DNA of 64,000 nucleotides, from contig NZ_QAYG01000001.1 in the NCBI RefSeq assembly GCF_003053845.1, positions 186,001 through 250,000 on the forward strand. The letters are read 5' to 3'. Under the pieces are notes generated by a model, which saw nothing but the letters and a program-made list of their open reading frames with translations, searched no databases and was not told the origin of the DNA. Positions 9,449-18,803 of the stretch are shown here, one piece after another. Each line of letters begins with the position of its first letter. Positions within the stretch are counted from its first letter, which is position 1. The position numbers and the translations under genes are program-made. Source of the stretch: Breoghania corrubedonensis. Its GTDB lineage: Bacteria; Pseudomonadota; Alphaproteobacteria; Rhizobiales; Stappiaceae.

Positions 9449-10644
9449 GCGCTCGTCTCCTTCGCGATTGCGCCCTCCACCGCAGCGGCGGCGGCGTCGA
9501 GACGGCTCACCGCCTCATCCATGTCTTCTTCGCTGATCGTCAGCGGCGGCAGGAAGCGAACCACGTTGTCCCCGGCAGGCACCGAAAGCAGCCCCTGCGC
9601 GCGGCCGGCAAGAACGACCTCGCTCACCGGGACGCGGCACTTGAGGCCGAGCATCAGCCCCTCGCCCCGCACCGTCTCGAAGACATGCGGGTGCGTATCG
9701 ATCACCGAGGCGATCTTCTGCTTGAGCGACAGGCCCTTGCGCGCCACCCCGTCGATAAAGCCGTCTGCCAGGACGACATCGAGCACGGCATTGCCGACCG
9801 CCATGGCGAGCGGATTGCCGCCGAACGTCGTGCCGTGCGTGCCCGGCACCATGCAGGCGGACGCCTCCTCGGTGGCAAGGCAGGCGCCCATCGGGAAGCC
9901 GCCGCCGATGCCCTTGGCGATGCCCATGAGATCCGGCGTGATGCCCGACCATTCGTGCGCGAAGAACTTGCCCGTGCGCCCGACCCCGGTCTGCACCTCG
10001 TCGAAGATCAGCAGCAGGCCATGCGTATCGCACAGCGTGCGCAACGCACGCAGAAAATCATGCGGGACGGGGCGAATGCCGCCTTCGCCCTGGATCGGTT
10101 CGATCAGGATCGCGGCCGTCGTCTCGTCGATGGCGGCCTTGAGCGCGTCAAGATCACCGAAAGGCACCTGCGTGAAGCCCGGCGCCTTGGGGCCGAAGCC
10201 TTCCAGATACTTGGCCTGGCCACCGGCGGCGATCGTCGCCAGGGTGCGGCCGTGGAAGGCGCCCTCGAAGGTGATGATGCCATAGCGCTCCGGCGAGCCG
10301 TTCGCATACTGGTAGCGGCGCGCGGTCTTGATGCAGGCTTCCATCGCCTCCGCACCGGAGTTGGTGAAGAAGACGCGATCGGCGAACGTCGCCTCGATGA
10401 GCCGTCTGCCGAGCCGCTCCTGGCCCGGAACCGTGTACAGATTTGAGACGTGCCACAGTTTCGCCGCCTGTTCCTGCAGAACAGTGACGAGATGGGGATG
10501 GGCATGTCCCAGGGAATTCACGGCGATGCCGGCGGCAAAATCGAGGAATCGTCGCCCGTCGGCCGTTTCCAGCCAGCAGCCTTCGCCTTTTACGAAAGCC
10601 AGTTCACTACGCGCGTACGTTCCGAAAAGTGCCGACGAATTCAT
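9445..10644 (-). CDS. argD: Acetylornithine aminotransferase
   Basis: PLP-dependent class III aminotransferase making N-acetylornithine (and possibly succinyl-diaminopimelate) in the cytoplasm. Visible: [15 protein letters not shown] (PLP phosphate contacts), [23 protein letters not shown] (the Asp that pairs with the pyridine nitrogen), the lysine region [15 protein letters not shown], and [12 protein letters not shown] choose the ATG at 10644 (399 residues) since [10 protein letters not shown] is the usual ArgD opening; the frame runs 27 codons further to 10725 across the promoter and leader hairpin. First gene of argD-argF-hslO. Its leader holds a perfect hairpin followed by T-rich sequence. 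Confidence 0.95.
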   Translation of the reverse strand: MNSSALFGTYARSELAFVKGEGCWLETADGRRFLDFAAGIAVNSLGHAHPHLVTVLQEQAAKLWHVSNLYTVPGQERLGRRLIEATFADRVFFTNSGAEAMEACIKTARRYQYANGSPERYGIITFEGAFHGRTLATIAAGGQAKYLEGFGPKAPGFTQVPFGDLDALKAAIDETTAAILIEPIQGEGGIRPVPHDFLRALRTLCDTHGLLLIFDEVQTGVGRTGKFFAHEWSGITPDLMGIAKGIGGGFPMGACLATEEASACMVPGTHGTTFGGNPLAMAVGNAVLDVVLADGFIDGVARKGLSLKQKIASVIDTHPHVFETVRGEGLMLGLKCRVPVSEVVLAGRAQGLLSVPAGDNVVRFLPPLTISEEDMDEAVSRLDAAAAAVEGAIAKETSA

Positions 10645-10680
10645 CGCCCGATCCCCAAAAAAACAGGGCCAGAAACAAAG

Positions 10681-10703
10681 CGTGCCGCCAATGTGGCGGC
10701 ACG
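10681..10703 (-). terminator. Leader hairpin of argD, possible attenuator
   Basis: Perfect 10-bp stem CGTGCCGCCA / TGGCGGCACG with a 3-base loop. In the argD direction it is followed by CTTTG and then, after a short gap, a run of seven T bases ending about ten bases before the argD start. It begins roughly 7-14 bases after the predicted transcription start, so it would be at the very 5' end of the message. It could act as a weak terminator/attenuator or as a 5' stability hairpin. Confidence 0.5.
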
Positions 10704-10716
10704 ACAGCGAAGGCTC

Positions 10717-10747
10717 TATATACACCCGCGTGGCGACCGAGTGTCAA
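10717..10747 (-). promoter_or_regulatory. Predicted sigma-70-type promoter for argD-argF-hslO
   Basis: On the minus strand a perfect TTGACA (10742-10747) is followed after 19 bases by TATATA (10717-10722); shifting the -10 one base gives an 18-base spacer. Transcription would start near 10710, about 65 bases before argD. The spacer is slightly long, so the promoter may be modest or activator-assisted. Confidence 0.5.
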
Positions 10748-11012
10748 TGCAAAGCTTGACCATCTCCTATGCTCGAAATTGGCAAATCGTCACCCCTGCT
10801 AATCTGGGGAAAACTACGGATTTCTGCCGTTTTTGCATGGCACAGGGTTGCGAGCGCTTTCCGCCATATTGTATGGTCACGGCACTCAGACACGATATCT
10901 CGTGCGGCGGACCCAGTTCGTAACCAATCTGTTAATACTGACAGACGTCACGCGACGGCTGAGTAAAAAGTATATCCGTTGAGAAGCGGCTATCCGGCGG
11001 AGTTGTTATATA
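10748..11012. other. Intergenic region between argD and gcrA promoters
   Basis: Divergent control region. The gcrA side has a Shine-Dalgarno GGCGGAG about ten bases before the ATG. A GTAACC...GTTAA pair near 10919-10935 resembles CtrA half-sites, but the spacing does not fit the TTAA-N7-TTAA consensus, so I do not call a CtrA box. No small gene or RNA is evident. Confidence 0.4.
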
Positions 11013-11528
11013 ATGTCCTGGACAACTGAACGCGTCGACCTTCTGAAGAAGCTTTGGTCAGAAGGCTTGAGCGCAAGTCAAATCGCCACCGAACTTGGTG
11101 GCGTTACTCGAAACGCGGTTATCGGCAAGGTTCACAGGCTCGGTCTTTCCGGGCGTGCGAAGACCGCCACCGCTCCTGCGAAACCGCGCCGCACCCGCCC
11201 CGCGACCTCCGCGCCCGCCCGCCCTGCCGCATCTGCGGCACCGCGTACGATCGGCGCGACCGCGCTGAAAGCGGAACCGACTCCTGTTGCCGCTGTGGCG
11301 ACGCAGCCGGCCCCGGTGGCGGAACTCGTCATTCCGCAAGAGCAGCGGGCCACGATCCTTCAGCTCAACGAGCGCACCTGCAAGTGGCCGATCGGCGACC
11401 CGAGCACCGACGACTTCTACTTCTGCGGCCGCAATTCGGATCCGGGCGTGCCCTACTGTGCGCACCATTGCCGGATCGCCTATCAGCCGATGAACGACCG
11501 TCGCCGCGACAAGCGCGCCCGCGGATAG
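11013..11528 (+). CDS. gcrA: Cell-cycle regulator GcrA
   Basis: Alphaproteobacterial transcription factor that binds sigma-70 holoenzyme and stimulates promoters containing CcrM-methylated GANTC sites. The 171-residue product opens with the characteristic MSWTTERVDLLKKLW helix and the helix-turn-helix SEGLSASQIATELGGVTRNAVIGKVHRLGL (residues about 17-46), continues through a low-complexity Ala/Pro/Arg linker (about 50-105), and ends in the conserved Cys-rich sigma-binding region with CKWPIGDP, FYFCGR, YCAHHCRIAY. All expected blocks are intact. Monocistronic: it has its own Shine-Dalgarno sequence and a strong terminator directly after it, and is divergent from the argD operon. Confidence 0.96.
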   Translation: MSWTTERVDLLKKLWSEGLSASQIATELGGVTRNAVIGKVHRLGLSGRAKTATAPAKPRRTRPATSAPARPAASAAPRTIGATALKAEPTPVAAVATQPAPVAELVIPQEQRATILQLNERTCKWPIGDPSTDDFYFCGRNSDPGVPYCAHHCRIAYQPMNDRRRDKRARG

Positions 11529-11557
11529 GTTTCGCCATCACTGCCCGTGTTTCAGAG

Positions 11558-11590
11558 AAACGGTCGCCCCCGGGCGGCCGTTTTCGTTTT
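11558..11590 (+). terminator. Intrinsic terminator after gcrA
   Basis: Twelve-base stem AAACGGTCGCCC / GGGCGGCCGTTT (one G-T pair) with a 2-base CC spacer at the tip, followed by TTTTCGTTTT. It lies 30 bases after the gcrA stop. Confidence 0.85.
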
Positions 11591-11700
11591 GGGGCGAAGG
11601 GTTCGCGGACCCCGGGTGCCGGAAACCCATTTGAGGCGAATGCCGCGAGACACCGCTGCCGGCCGGTTTCGCATTTATCTCCCGGCTCAATTTCAGCGTT

Positions 11701-11826
11701 GTCATCCCGGACGCGATGCGGCACGTCAGTGACGCTTCGCAGATCCGGGATCGAGGCACGGCGTCTGCCGCTCGAGGTCCCGGTTCTGCGCAGCAACGCT
11801 TCACGTTGCAGCGCGCCCGGGATGAC
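11701..11826. repeat. Interspersed palindromic repeat, copy 1
   Basis: Begins GTCATCCCGGACGCG and ends CGCGCCCGGGATGAC, terminal inverted repeats of about 15 bp with one mismatch. The left 60 bases (…GCGATGCGGCACGTCAGTGACGC… then TTCGCAGATCCGGGATCGAGGCAC) recur almost unchanged at 47549-47629. This copy has an additional internal block containing AACGCTTCACGTTG, itself a small dyad. It has the structure of a MITE/REP-like non-coding repeat and could form a long cruciform or RNA hairpin. Confidence 0.75.
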
Positions 11827-11960
11827 GCTGGAGGGTTCTTTCAGGAAAGCGGCAATGGCGGGTAGGATGGGCCGGGGCCGCCACCATGCGGGCAACGGCG
11901 TCCGCAGGGCGGCCGGCCGGCCAGGAACATGCAGACAAGTCCGAGCTGCGCAGCGTCCGC

Positions 11961-12659
11961 TTACGAGGCCACCGCGAACTGGTCGTTGAAAGCGTAACCG
12001 GAACCGCGCACCGTGCGGATCGGGTCCTTCACCTTGCCGCGGTTGATGGCCTTGCGCAGGCGACCGACATGGACGTCCACCGTGCGTTCGTCCACATAGA
12101 CGTCGTGCCCCCACACCCCATCGAGCAACTGCTCGCGGGAGAAGACCCGACCCGGCGCCTGCATCAGGAATTCGAGCAGGCGAAACTCGGTCGGCCCCAG
12201 ATGGATTTCACGGCCCGAGCGATAGACGCGGCGGGTTTCGCGGTCGAGCTCGATATCGCCGGAGCGCAGTTGCGAGGAAACCACCTCGGGCTTGGAACGG
12301 CGCAGGATAGCGGCCACGCGGGCAACCAGTTCAGGAACCGAGAACGGCTTGACGACGTAGTCGTCGGCTCCCGTGGACAGCCCCCGGATGCGTTCGGCTT
12401 CCTCGCCGCGCGCGGTGAGCAGGATGATCGGCAGGCGGCTCGATTCCTCGCGCGCCCGGAGCCGCCGGCACAGCTCGATGCCGGACAGCCCCGGCAGCAT
12501 CCAGTCGAGCAACAACAGGTCGGGCTGCGCCTCGCGCAACATCACCTCGGCCTCGTCCCCGCGCGCGCAGGTCGCGACCGAATACCCTTCCGCTTCCAGA
12601 TTGTATTGCAGAAGCAGTCTGAGCGGTTCCTCATCCTCTACGATCAGAACCTTCGGCAT
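11961..12659 (-). CDS. phoB: Phosphate regulon response regulator
   Basis: OmpR/PhoB-class two-domain response regulator that binds Pho boxes when phosphorylated by PhoR. Receiver domain residues about 2-120 with the phospho-acceptor Asp52 (LLLLDWMLPG), acidic EDE at 8-10 and Lys in VVKPFS; winged-helix domain about 130-228 (GPTEFRLLEFLMQAPGRVFSREQLLDGVWG). Length 232 is standard. Last gene of the phosphate cluster, 46 bases after phoU. The ATG at 12659 reads MPKVLIVEDEE, the family's usual start. It probably regulates the boxes upstream of pstS in the same cluster. Confidence 0.96.
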   Translation of the reverse strand: MPKVLIVEDEEPLRLLLQYNLEAEGYSVATCARGDEAEVMLREAQPDLLLLDWMLPGLSGIELCRRLRAREESSRLPIILLTARGEEAERIRGLSTGADDYVVKPFSVPELVARVAAILRRSKPEVVSSQLRSGDIELDRETRRVYRSGREIHLGPTEFRLLEFLMQAPGRVFSREQLLDGVWGHDVYVDERTVDVHVGRLRKAINRGKVKDPIRTVRGSGYAFNDQFAVAS

Positions 12660-12705
12660 TCCAAGCTACTCCAGCCTTGTTCTTCTGTCGGCCACCGGCC
12701 TTGTC

Positions 12706-13419
12706 TCAATTGTCGCTATCGAAGTCGGCGAGTTCGATCTCGTCCGAGCGCGGGCGCTCGTCGGTGAGCTGCTGGCCGGTGATCATGTAGTGGACGTTTT
12801 CGGCGATGTTGGTCGCATGGTCGCCGATGCGCTCGATGTTCTTGGCGCAGAACAGAAGATGCGCGCAGAAGGTGATGTTGCGCGGATCTTCCATCATGTA
12901 GGTCAGAAGCTCGCGGAACAGCGAGGTGTAGAGACGATCGATTTCCTCGTCGCGCTCACGCACCAACTTGGCGGTTTCCGCATCCGCCTGGGTGTAGGCG
13001 TCAAGCACGGTCTTGAGCTGGACCATGGCAAGTTCGGCCATGTGCTCCACGCCGATCGCGAGCTTCTTGGAGCGCAGTTCGCCACCGATGGCGATGACGC
13101 GCTTGGCGATGTTCTTGGCGAGGTCACCGACGCGCTCCAGCTCGTTGCAGGTGCGCATGGCGGCCACGATCTGACGCAGGTCGCCGGCCATCGGCTGGCG
13201 GCGCGCGATCATCAGCACGGACTGATCCTCGATGTGAAACTGCAGCGCGTCGAGACGGCGGTCAGCCTGGATCACGGACTGCGCGAGCTCGCCATCCATG
13301 CGCATGAGCGCCGTGATGCTGTCATTGACGATGGTCTCCGCCAGACCACCCATCTCGGCGATCTTGCCGGCGAGCTGCTTCAGATCCTGATCGAACGCGG
13401 TGACGATATGTTCGGACAT
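12706..13419 (-). CDS. phoU: Phosphate signalling complex protein PhoU
   Basis: Cytoplasmic two-repeat helical-bundle protein that ties PstSCAB activity to PhoR and so keeps the Pho regulon off when phosphate is plentiful. Residues 1-237 are almost entirely helical with the two metal-binding repeats: E-x-x-x-D signatures in the MRTCNELERVGDLAKNIAKR and KNIERIGDHATNIAENVHY stretches, which are the defining motifs. Lies between pstB (70-base gap) and phoB (46-base gap), as in many alphaproteobacteria. Confidence 0.96.
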   Translation of the reverse strand: MSEHIVTAFDQDLKQLAGKIAEMGGLAETIVNDSITALMRMDGELAQSVIQADRRLDALQFHIEDQSVLMIARRQPMAGDLRQIVAAMRTCNELERVGDLAKNIAKRVIAIGGELRSKKLAIGVEHMAELAMVQLKTVLDAYTQADAETAKLVRERDEEIDRLYTSLFRELLTYMMEDPRNITFCAHLLFCAKNIERIGDHATNIAENVHYMITGQQLTDERPRSDEIELADFDSDN

Positions 13420-13489
13420 TCAAATTTCCTCTCGTACGAGCGACGGCCTGGCGCGGGCGAGCCGGGCGCGTGACCGTGCCGCCTGCGCG

Positions 13490-14305
13490 CTACCCGAAGC
13501 GTCCGGTGATGTAATCCTGCGTGCGCTTGTCCTGCGGACTGGTGAAGATGTCGTCCGTCGGCCCTTCCTCGACAAGATTGCCGAGATGGAAAAAGGCCGT
13601 GCGCTGCGAGACGCGGGCAGCCTGCTGCATGGAGTGGGTGACGATGACGATCGTGTAGTTCTCGCGCAGTTCGTCGATCAGTTCCTCCACGCGGGCGGTG
13701 GCGATGGGATCGAGCGCGGAGCACGGTTCGTCCATGAGGATGACCTCGGGGCTCACCGCGATGGCGCGGGCGATGCACAGACGCTGCTGCTGGCCGCCGG
13801 AAAGGCCGGTGCCGGGCTCGTCGAGCCGGTCCTTGACCTCCTCGAAGAGGCCCGCCTTCTGAAGGCTGGTGGCAACGATCTCCTCCATTTCGGCCTTCGT
13901 CTTCGCCAGACCGTGGATGCGGGGACCGTAGGCGATGTTCTCGAAGATCGACTTGGGAAACGGGTTCGGCTTCTGGAAGACCATGCCGACAGACGCACGC
14001 AGCTCGACCACATCCACCTTGGGATCGTAGATGTCGGCGCCCTGAAGCGTGATCTTTCCCTTCACGCGGCAGCCGTCGATGGTGTCGTTCATGCGGTTGA
14101 GGCAGCGCAGGAAGGTCGACTTGCCGCAGCCCGAAGGGCCGATCAGCGCCGTGACCTCGTTGGCGCGCACGTCCAGATCGACGCCGAAGAGCGCCTGCTT
14201 TTCGCCGTAGAAGACGCAGACGTCGCGCCCGCGCATCATGACAGGTTTGGCCCCCGCCTGGGCCGCGGCGGCGGTGTCTTCCGCCATTTCCATCGTATCG
14301 CTCAT
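13490..14305 (-). CDS. pstB: Phosphate ABC transporter ATP-binding protein
   Basis: ATPase of the high-affinity phosphate importer. Visible: Walker [11 protein letters not shown]-loop [19 protein letters not shown] (a PstB fingerprint), signature LSGGQQQR, Walker [14 protein letters not shown] and the switch His in VTHSMQQA. Start chosen at the ATG at 14305, which has AAAGGG eight bases upstream (271 residues); the frame extends 18 codons further to 14359 with no ribosome-binding site. About 95 bases separate it from pstA, more than between the other transporter genes. Confidence 0.96.
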   Translation of the reverse strand: MSDTMEMAEDTAAAAQAGAKPVMMRGRDVCVFYGEKQALFGVDLDVRANEVTALIGPSGCGKSTFLRCLNRMNDTIDGCRVKGKITLQGADIYDPKVDVVELRASVGMVFQKPNPFPKSIFENIAYGPRIHGLAKTKAEMEEIVATSLQKAGLFEEVKDRLDEPGTGLSGGQQQRLCIARAIAVSPEVILMDEPCSALDPIATARVEELIDELRENYTIVIVTHSMQQAARVSQRTAFFHLGNLVEEGPTDDIFTSPQDKRTQDYITGRFG

Positions 14306-14399
14306 TGTCAAAACCCTTTCAGCGGTTTCCCGTGCCGGCCCGCTAGCCCGGGCTCGCACGGTCTCGCATATTCCTTCGTCCCTCGCGCGGCGCGGCCGG

Positions 14400-15731
14400 T
14401 TACCAACGGCGCTCGAACCGGCGCCGCAGGATGATCGCGGTGATGTTCATCGCGGCAAGGAACATCAGCAGGATGATGATCGCCCCGGAGGTGCGCTCGA
14501 CGAACGCCCGTTCGGCTTCGTTCGCCCACATGTAGATCTGGACCGGCAGCGCCGTGGCCGGGTCCATCGGCGTGGCGGGAAAATCAGCCACGAAGGCGAC
14601 CATGCCGATGAGCAGCAGCGGCGCCGTCTCGCCCAGCGCCTGGGCAAGCCCGATGATGGTGCCGGTCAGGATACCGGGGGCGGCAAGCGGCAGCACGTGA
14701 TGAAAGACCATCTGCATCTTGGAGGCGCCGATACCGAGCGCGGCGGCGCGGATCGAGGGCGGCACCGCCTTCAGCGCGGCGCGCGTTGCGATGATGATGG
14801 TGGGCAGCGTCATCAGCGACAGCACCAGCCCGCCGACGAGCGAGGCCGAGCGCGGAAGTCCCGCGAAGTTGATGAAGACCGCGAGCCCGAGCAGACCGAA
14901 GACGATGGAGGGCACCGCGGCGAGATTGTTGATGTTGACCTCGATGAGATCGGTCCACCGGTTCTTCGGCGCGAACTCCTCCAGATAGATGGAGGCCGCC
15001 ACACCGATCGGCAGGGCCAGCACCAGCACGATCGCCATCATGTACATGGAGCCGATCATCGCCACGCCCATGCCCGCCGTCTCGGGACGGCTGGAGGCGC
15101 CGTTCAAGAAGATGCCGGTATTGAAGCGGCCCGTCAGGATGCCCTCGCCCGCAAGCTTGTTCATCCATTCGACCTGCTGGTCATTGACCTTGCGGCGCGA
15201 CTGGTCCACCGACAGATCGATCTGGCCCTTGTAGGCCGAATCCACATCCGCTGCCGCCAGAACCCAGATGGTCCGTGTCTTGCCGATGATCGCCACGTCG
15301 TTGAGGACCATGTCGCGCAACTGGGTGCGCACACCGTTGGAGATCATGCCGGAAAGCTCGCGGCGCACCTTGCGGTCGCTCTCGTCGACGCCGAGCGTCT
15401 TGGCGAGCGCGCGGGTCGCCAGCAACGGATAGTTGGCCATGAGCAGGACACGGTTGTTGCTCGTCGCCTGCCCCTGGGGGTCGATGATTTTCTTGTCGAA
15501 AGTGATGTCGAGCCGGATCGAGGTTTGCTGAAAGGCGGTGTAGCCCTTCGAAACCACGGAAAACAGCAGCATCGCCAGGCAGGCAAGACCGATCAGCACG
15601 GCAACGAGGCCATAGGTCTTGAAACGACGCTCGGCGGCGTAACGGCGCTTGATGCCGATGTCGCGCCACACACGCTTTTCGGGCATTTGCGATGCCTCCG
15701 GAGCCGATCCGCTAACGGTCATATCCGTCAT
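14400..15731 (-). CDS. pstA: Phosphate ABC transporter permease PstA with long periplasmic insertion
   Basis: Second membrane subunit of the phosphate importer. After a cytoplasmic N-terminus comes one hydrophobic helix (about residues 40-65), then about 165 mostly polar residues that must lie outside the membrane (the DUF3333 region found in alphaproteobacterial PstA), then five to six helices with the permease EAA loop ([29 protein letters not shown]). At 443 residues it is about 150 longer than the enterobacterial protein. It overlaps the pstC stop by four bases, so the two permeases are translationally coupled. Confidence 0.95.
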   Translation of the reverse strand: MTDMTVSGSAPEASQMPEKRVWRDIGIKRRYAAERRFKTYGLVAVLIGLACLAMLLFSVVSKGYTAFQQTSIRLDITFDKKIIDPQGQATSNNRVLLMANYPLLATRALAKTLGVDESDRKVRRELSGMISNGVRTQLRDMVLNDVAIIGKTRTIWVLAAADVDSAYKGQIDLSVDQSRRKVNDQQVEWMNKLAGEGILTGRFNTGIFLNGASSRPETAGMGVAMIGSMYMMAIVLVLALPIGVAASIYLEEFAPKNRWTDLIEVNINNLAAVPSIVFGLLGLAVFINFAGLPRSASLVGGLVLSLMTLPTIIIATRAALKAVPPSIRAAALGIGASKMQMVFHHVLPLAAPGILTGTIIGLAQALGETAPLLLIGMVAFVADFPATPMDPATALPVQIYMWANEAERAFVERTSGAIIILLMFLAAMNITAIILRRRFERRW

Positions 15732-17215
15732 TCGTACTGCTCCCGGTATTTGCGCACGATGTAAAGGGCATAGATATTGAGGCCCAGCGTGATGAAGAAC
15801 AACGTCAGACCGAGCGCGAAGGCGACCAGGGTCTGGGGCGAGTTGAATTCAAGATCACCCGTGAGCTGGTTGACGATCTTGACCGTCACGGTCGTCATCG
15901 GCTCGAACGGGTTGATGGTGAGCCGCGCGGCCACGCCGGCGGCCAGAACCACGATCATGGTCTCGCCGATGGCGCGCGAGGCGGTGAGCAGCAGCGCGCC
16001 GACGATGCCGGGCAGCGCAGCGGGAAGGATCACCTTGCGCATCGTTTCGGAACGGGTGGCGCCCAGGCCCAGCGAGCCGTCGCGCATGGCGCGCGGCACG
16101 GCGGTGATGATGTCGTCGGACAGCGAGGACACGAAGGGGATGAGCATGATCCCCATGACGAGGCCGGCGGTCAGCACGCTCTGCGCCTGGATGAAGGAGG
16201 TGGCGTTGCCGGTGACGATGCCGCTGATGTCGGCCGACAGGTCACGCAGGAACGGACCGACGGTGACGAGCGCGAAGAAGCCGTAAACGATGGTGGGGAT
16301 GCCGGCCAGCACCTCGATCAGCGGCTTGGCGAACGCGCGGAATTTCGGCCCCGCGTATTCGGCGAGATACGTCGCCGCGAAGAGCCCGATCGGCACCGCG
16401 AAGAGCATGGCCACGAAGGCGATGTAGACGGTGCCGGCCAGGAGCGGGATCAGGCCGAACTGGCCGTCGCTCGACGTGGTGCCGACGGTTGCCGCGAAGC
16501 GCGGGTCCCAGACCGTGCCGAAGAAGAATTCCATCGCAGGGACGGAGCGGAAGAAGGAAATGGTCTCCGACAGCATCGACAGGACGATGCCGATGGTGGT
16601 CAGGATGGCGATGGCCGAAGCGCCGATGAGAGCGACGAGAACCGCGCGCTCGACCGAGTTGCGCGCCCTCACCTCCGGCCGGATCCGCCACACCGCATAG
16701 AGCAGGCCGGCAAGGGCGAGGCCGATGACACAGATCGTCATCCACAGCCGGCTGGCGTCGCTCCAGCCGTTCAACTGGATGGCGGCGTCGATCATGTAGT
16801 CCTCGCCGTCACCGGCGAGCGCGACCCCCTTGGAGGCAAGCACCGGACGCAGCGCGGAGAAGCCGGCCGTGACCCGGGTCATCTCCTGCTCGTCGAGCCG
16901 GCGCAGGCCGCGGGCGATGGAATCCACCATACCCATGGCAAGGCCCTGGGTGGCCTGCGTTTCGGCCTTCACGTGTTCGGGGAAGCTGTCGCGCACCGCC
17001 GTGTCGATCACGGCGGGACTGACAAGCAGCCAGACCGCAAGCAGGACCAGCGAGGGAATGATCGTCCACAAAAGCGCGAAGGAACCGTAATAGCCTTCGC
17101 GGGAGTGGAGCCTTGTGCCGCTGGCAGCGGCACGCCTCTTTGCGGTGGTGCGGCCCAGAACATAGGCCACCACGGCCAGGACCAGAACGATCGACAGGAT
17201 GGTCGTGGTACTCAT
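15728..17215 (-). CDS. pstC: Phosphate ABC transporter permease PstC, N-terminally extended
   Basis: First membrane subunit of the phosphate importer. Residues 4-20 form an N-terminal helix, about 50-75 another, about 150-165 a third, and the canonical permease core occupies roughly the last 300 residues, including the EAA loop (RDGSLGLGATRSETMRKVILPAALPGIVGALLL). At 495 residues it is some 170 longer than E. coli PstC. The extension and that of PstA look like a paired alphaproteobacterial feature. Starts 116 bases after pstS, overlaps pstA by four bases. Confidence 0.95.
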   Translation of the reverse strand: MSTTTILSIVLVLAVVAYVLGRTTAKRRAAASGTRLHSREGYYGSFALLWTIIPSLVLLAVWLLVSPAVIDTAVRDSFPEHVKAETQATQGLAMGMVDSIARGLRRLDEQEMTRVTAGFSALRPVLASKGVALAGDGEDYMIDAAIQLNGWSDASRLWMTICVIGLALAGLLYAVWRIRPEVRARNSVERAVLVALIGASAIAILTTIGIVLSMLSETISFFRSVPAMEFFFGTVWDPRFAATVGTTSSDGQFGLIPLLAGTVYIAFVAMLFAVPIGLFAATYLAEYAGPKFRAFAKPLIEVLAGIPTIVYGFFALVTVGPFLRDLSADISGIVTGNATSFIQAQSVLTAGLVMGIMLIPFVSSLSDDIITAVPRAMRDGSLGLGATRSETMRKVILPAALPGIVGALLLTASRAIGETMIVVLAAGVAARLTINPFEPMTTVTVKIVNQLTGDLEFNSPQTLVAFALGLTLFFITLGLNIYALYIVRKYREQYE

Positions 17216-17331
17216 CTCTATCCCAAGTGAACCGGGGTCCAGGAGAACCGCAGGAAAAAGGCGTGCCGGCGCGAGCGCCGGGCGAGAGAAGAGGAGCGCG
17301 GCGGAAACCGCCGCGCTCCGTCAGGCGGACT

Positions 17332-18366
17332 TTAGAGAGTCTTGCCCGATTCGAAAGCCTTGCGAACCGCGTCGCGCTCGGCATCCGGAGCCGGCACGAG
17401 GCCGTAGTTGGCGAGCGGGCTGTCCGGGCCGATCATCTGGTCGGAGACGAAGAACTCGACATATTCCTTCAGGCCCGGGATCACGCCGAGATGCGCCTTC
17501 TTGACGTAGAACTGCAGCGGACGGGAAACCGGGTACTCGCCGGCGGCGATGGTCTCGACCGACGGGGTCACGCCCGACATGGTAGCGACCTTCAGCTTGT
17601 CGGCGTTGTTCTCGTAGAAGGACAGACCGAACACACCCACGCCCTGCTTGTTGGCGTCGATGCGGGCCAGCGTCTCGGTGTAGTCGCCATCGATGTCGAC
17701 CGCGGCGCCGTCCTTGCGGACAGCCATGCAGTCCTTGCCGGCGGCCTTCTTGTCCATACCGGACTTGATGCGGGCTTCCAGATCGCCAGCGGCCTCACAG
17801 CCGGCTTCCAGAACCTTCTCTTCGAAGACTTCACGCGTGCCGTGCTTCTCGCCGGGGATGTAGGCGGCGATGTTCCACTTCGGGAAGTCCGGGTTCACTT
17901 CGTTCCAGGTCTTGTAGGGATTGTCGACGAGCTTGCCGTCGACAACGACCTTGGCGGCCAGCGCCTTGTAGAGGTCGACCGGCTCCAGAGCGAAATCCGG
18001 GCCGTTGATGTCGGAGGCGAAGACGATGCCGTCATAACCGATGCGGATTTCCTCGATCTCGGAAACGCCGTTGGCCTTGCAGGCCTCGACTTCACTCGGC
18101 TTGATGCGGCGCGAGGCATTGGCGATGTCGATGGTGTTCTCGCCAACGCCCTTGCAGAATTCCTTCAGGCCAGCGGAGGAACCGCCGGACTCGACGACGG
18201 GCGTCGGAAAGTCCGGGAAGGTCTCGCCGAAGTTCTCGGCGACGATCTTGGCGTAGGGCAGAACGGTCGAGGAACCGGCGATCTGGACCTGATCACGGGC
18301 CTGCGCACCGGTGGCGGCGATGATGAGAGCACCGGCGGCAACGCTAGCGAGATGGATGGCTTTCAC
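17332..18366 (-). CDS. pstS: Phosphate-binding periplasmic protein
   Basis: High-affinity phosphate receptor for PstCAB. I use the GTG at 18366, seven bases after GGAG, giving 344 residues that begin with a clean Sec signal peptide (VKAIHLASVAAGALIIAATGAQA, cut before RDQVQ) and the first strand QIAGSSTVLP, whose Gly-Ser-Ser-Thr contacts phosphate. Other phosphate-pocket blocks: SGGSSAGLKEFC and RxGTREVFEE. The frame runs 33 codons further upstream to 18465 but that part is not signal-like. First gene of the pst block, preceded by PhoB-box-like sequences. It is the most strongly induced gene of such clusters in known systems. Confidence 0.95.
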   Translation of the reverse strand: MKAIHLASVAAGALIIAATGAQARDQVQIAGSSTVLPYAKIVAENFGETFPDFPTPVVESGGSSAGLKEFCKGVGENTIDIANASRRIKPSEVEACKANGVSEIEEIRIGYDGIVFASDINGPDFALEPVDLYKALAAKVVVDGKLVDNPYKTWNEVNPDFPKWNIAAYIPGEKHGTREVFEEKVLEAGCEAAGDLEARIKSGMDKKAAGKDCMAVRKDGAAVDIDGDYTETLARIDANKQGVGVFGLSFYENNADKLKVATMSGVTPSVETIAAGEYPVSRPLQFYVKKAHLGVIPGLKEYVEFFVSDQMIGPDSPLANYGLVPAPDAERDAVRKAFESGKTL

Positions 18367-18529
18367 GGAATTTCTCCATTTTTGACGTCGAAGAGAATGC
18401 GATCTGGTGTGGTTGAGAATGCGGTTTTCTGTGTCAGGAAGCCCGATTTGCGGCCGGACACACACAATGCCGGGCCGAATTTTCCGAGGCCCTTCGATAC
18501 TTGGACGGCCTCGTTCTTAGGAAGACGAT

Positions 18530-18547
18530 GTAACGTTGTAATGACAC
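18530..18547 (-). promoter_or_regulatory. Proximal Pho box upstream of pstS
   Basis: Minus-strand 18-mer beginning GTGTCATTACA and ending CGTTAC matches the CTGTCATAWAWCTGTCAY consensus at 12 of 18 positions by eye, with a complete TGTCAT first half. A TAAGAA -10-like element follows 8-9 bases later. It lies about 165 bases before the pstS GTG. Confidence 0.55.
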
Positions 18548-18803
18548 CACTTAGCCTTTGAAATCATTCGACTATCCGCATCATTTGCGAATCTGCCGGA
18601 TCGTTTGCCGCGCCGTTGGGGACGTGGCAGTACCGTATTGGGGCAAGGCGGGTCGGCATCATTGGTCGCTTTCGTCACCCGACATCTCTCCGGACGAATG
18701 TTTCGCTCGCGAACTTGCGGGCGGACCGAAACATCCCCCATCCGCGCCACGTGAAGTTCCCCATGGCTTCTCTGCGGATGCGCAACGAACCTAGTCACGC
18801 TGT

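Larger units (their letters stand above)
11529..11960. other. Intergenic region between gcrA and phoB (convergent)
   Basis: Holds the gcrA terminator and a 126-bp palindromic interspersed repeat (listed separately). The rest is high-G+C non-coding sequence. No clear terminator for the phoB transcript was found on the minus strand. Confidence 0.5.

Noticed and set aside
10919-10935. CtrA box before gcrA
   Set aside because: GTAACC and GTTAA have a spacing of eight and mismatched halves, not TTAA-N7-TTAA.
18517-18798. 93-codon minus-strand frame between phoR and pstS
   Set aside because: Begins at the predicted distal transcription start with no room for a ribosome-binding site, is basic and unstructured, and overlaps a PhoB box.
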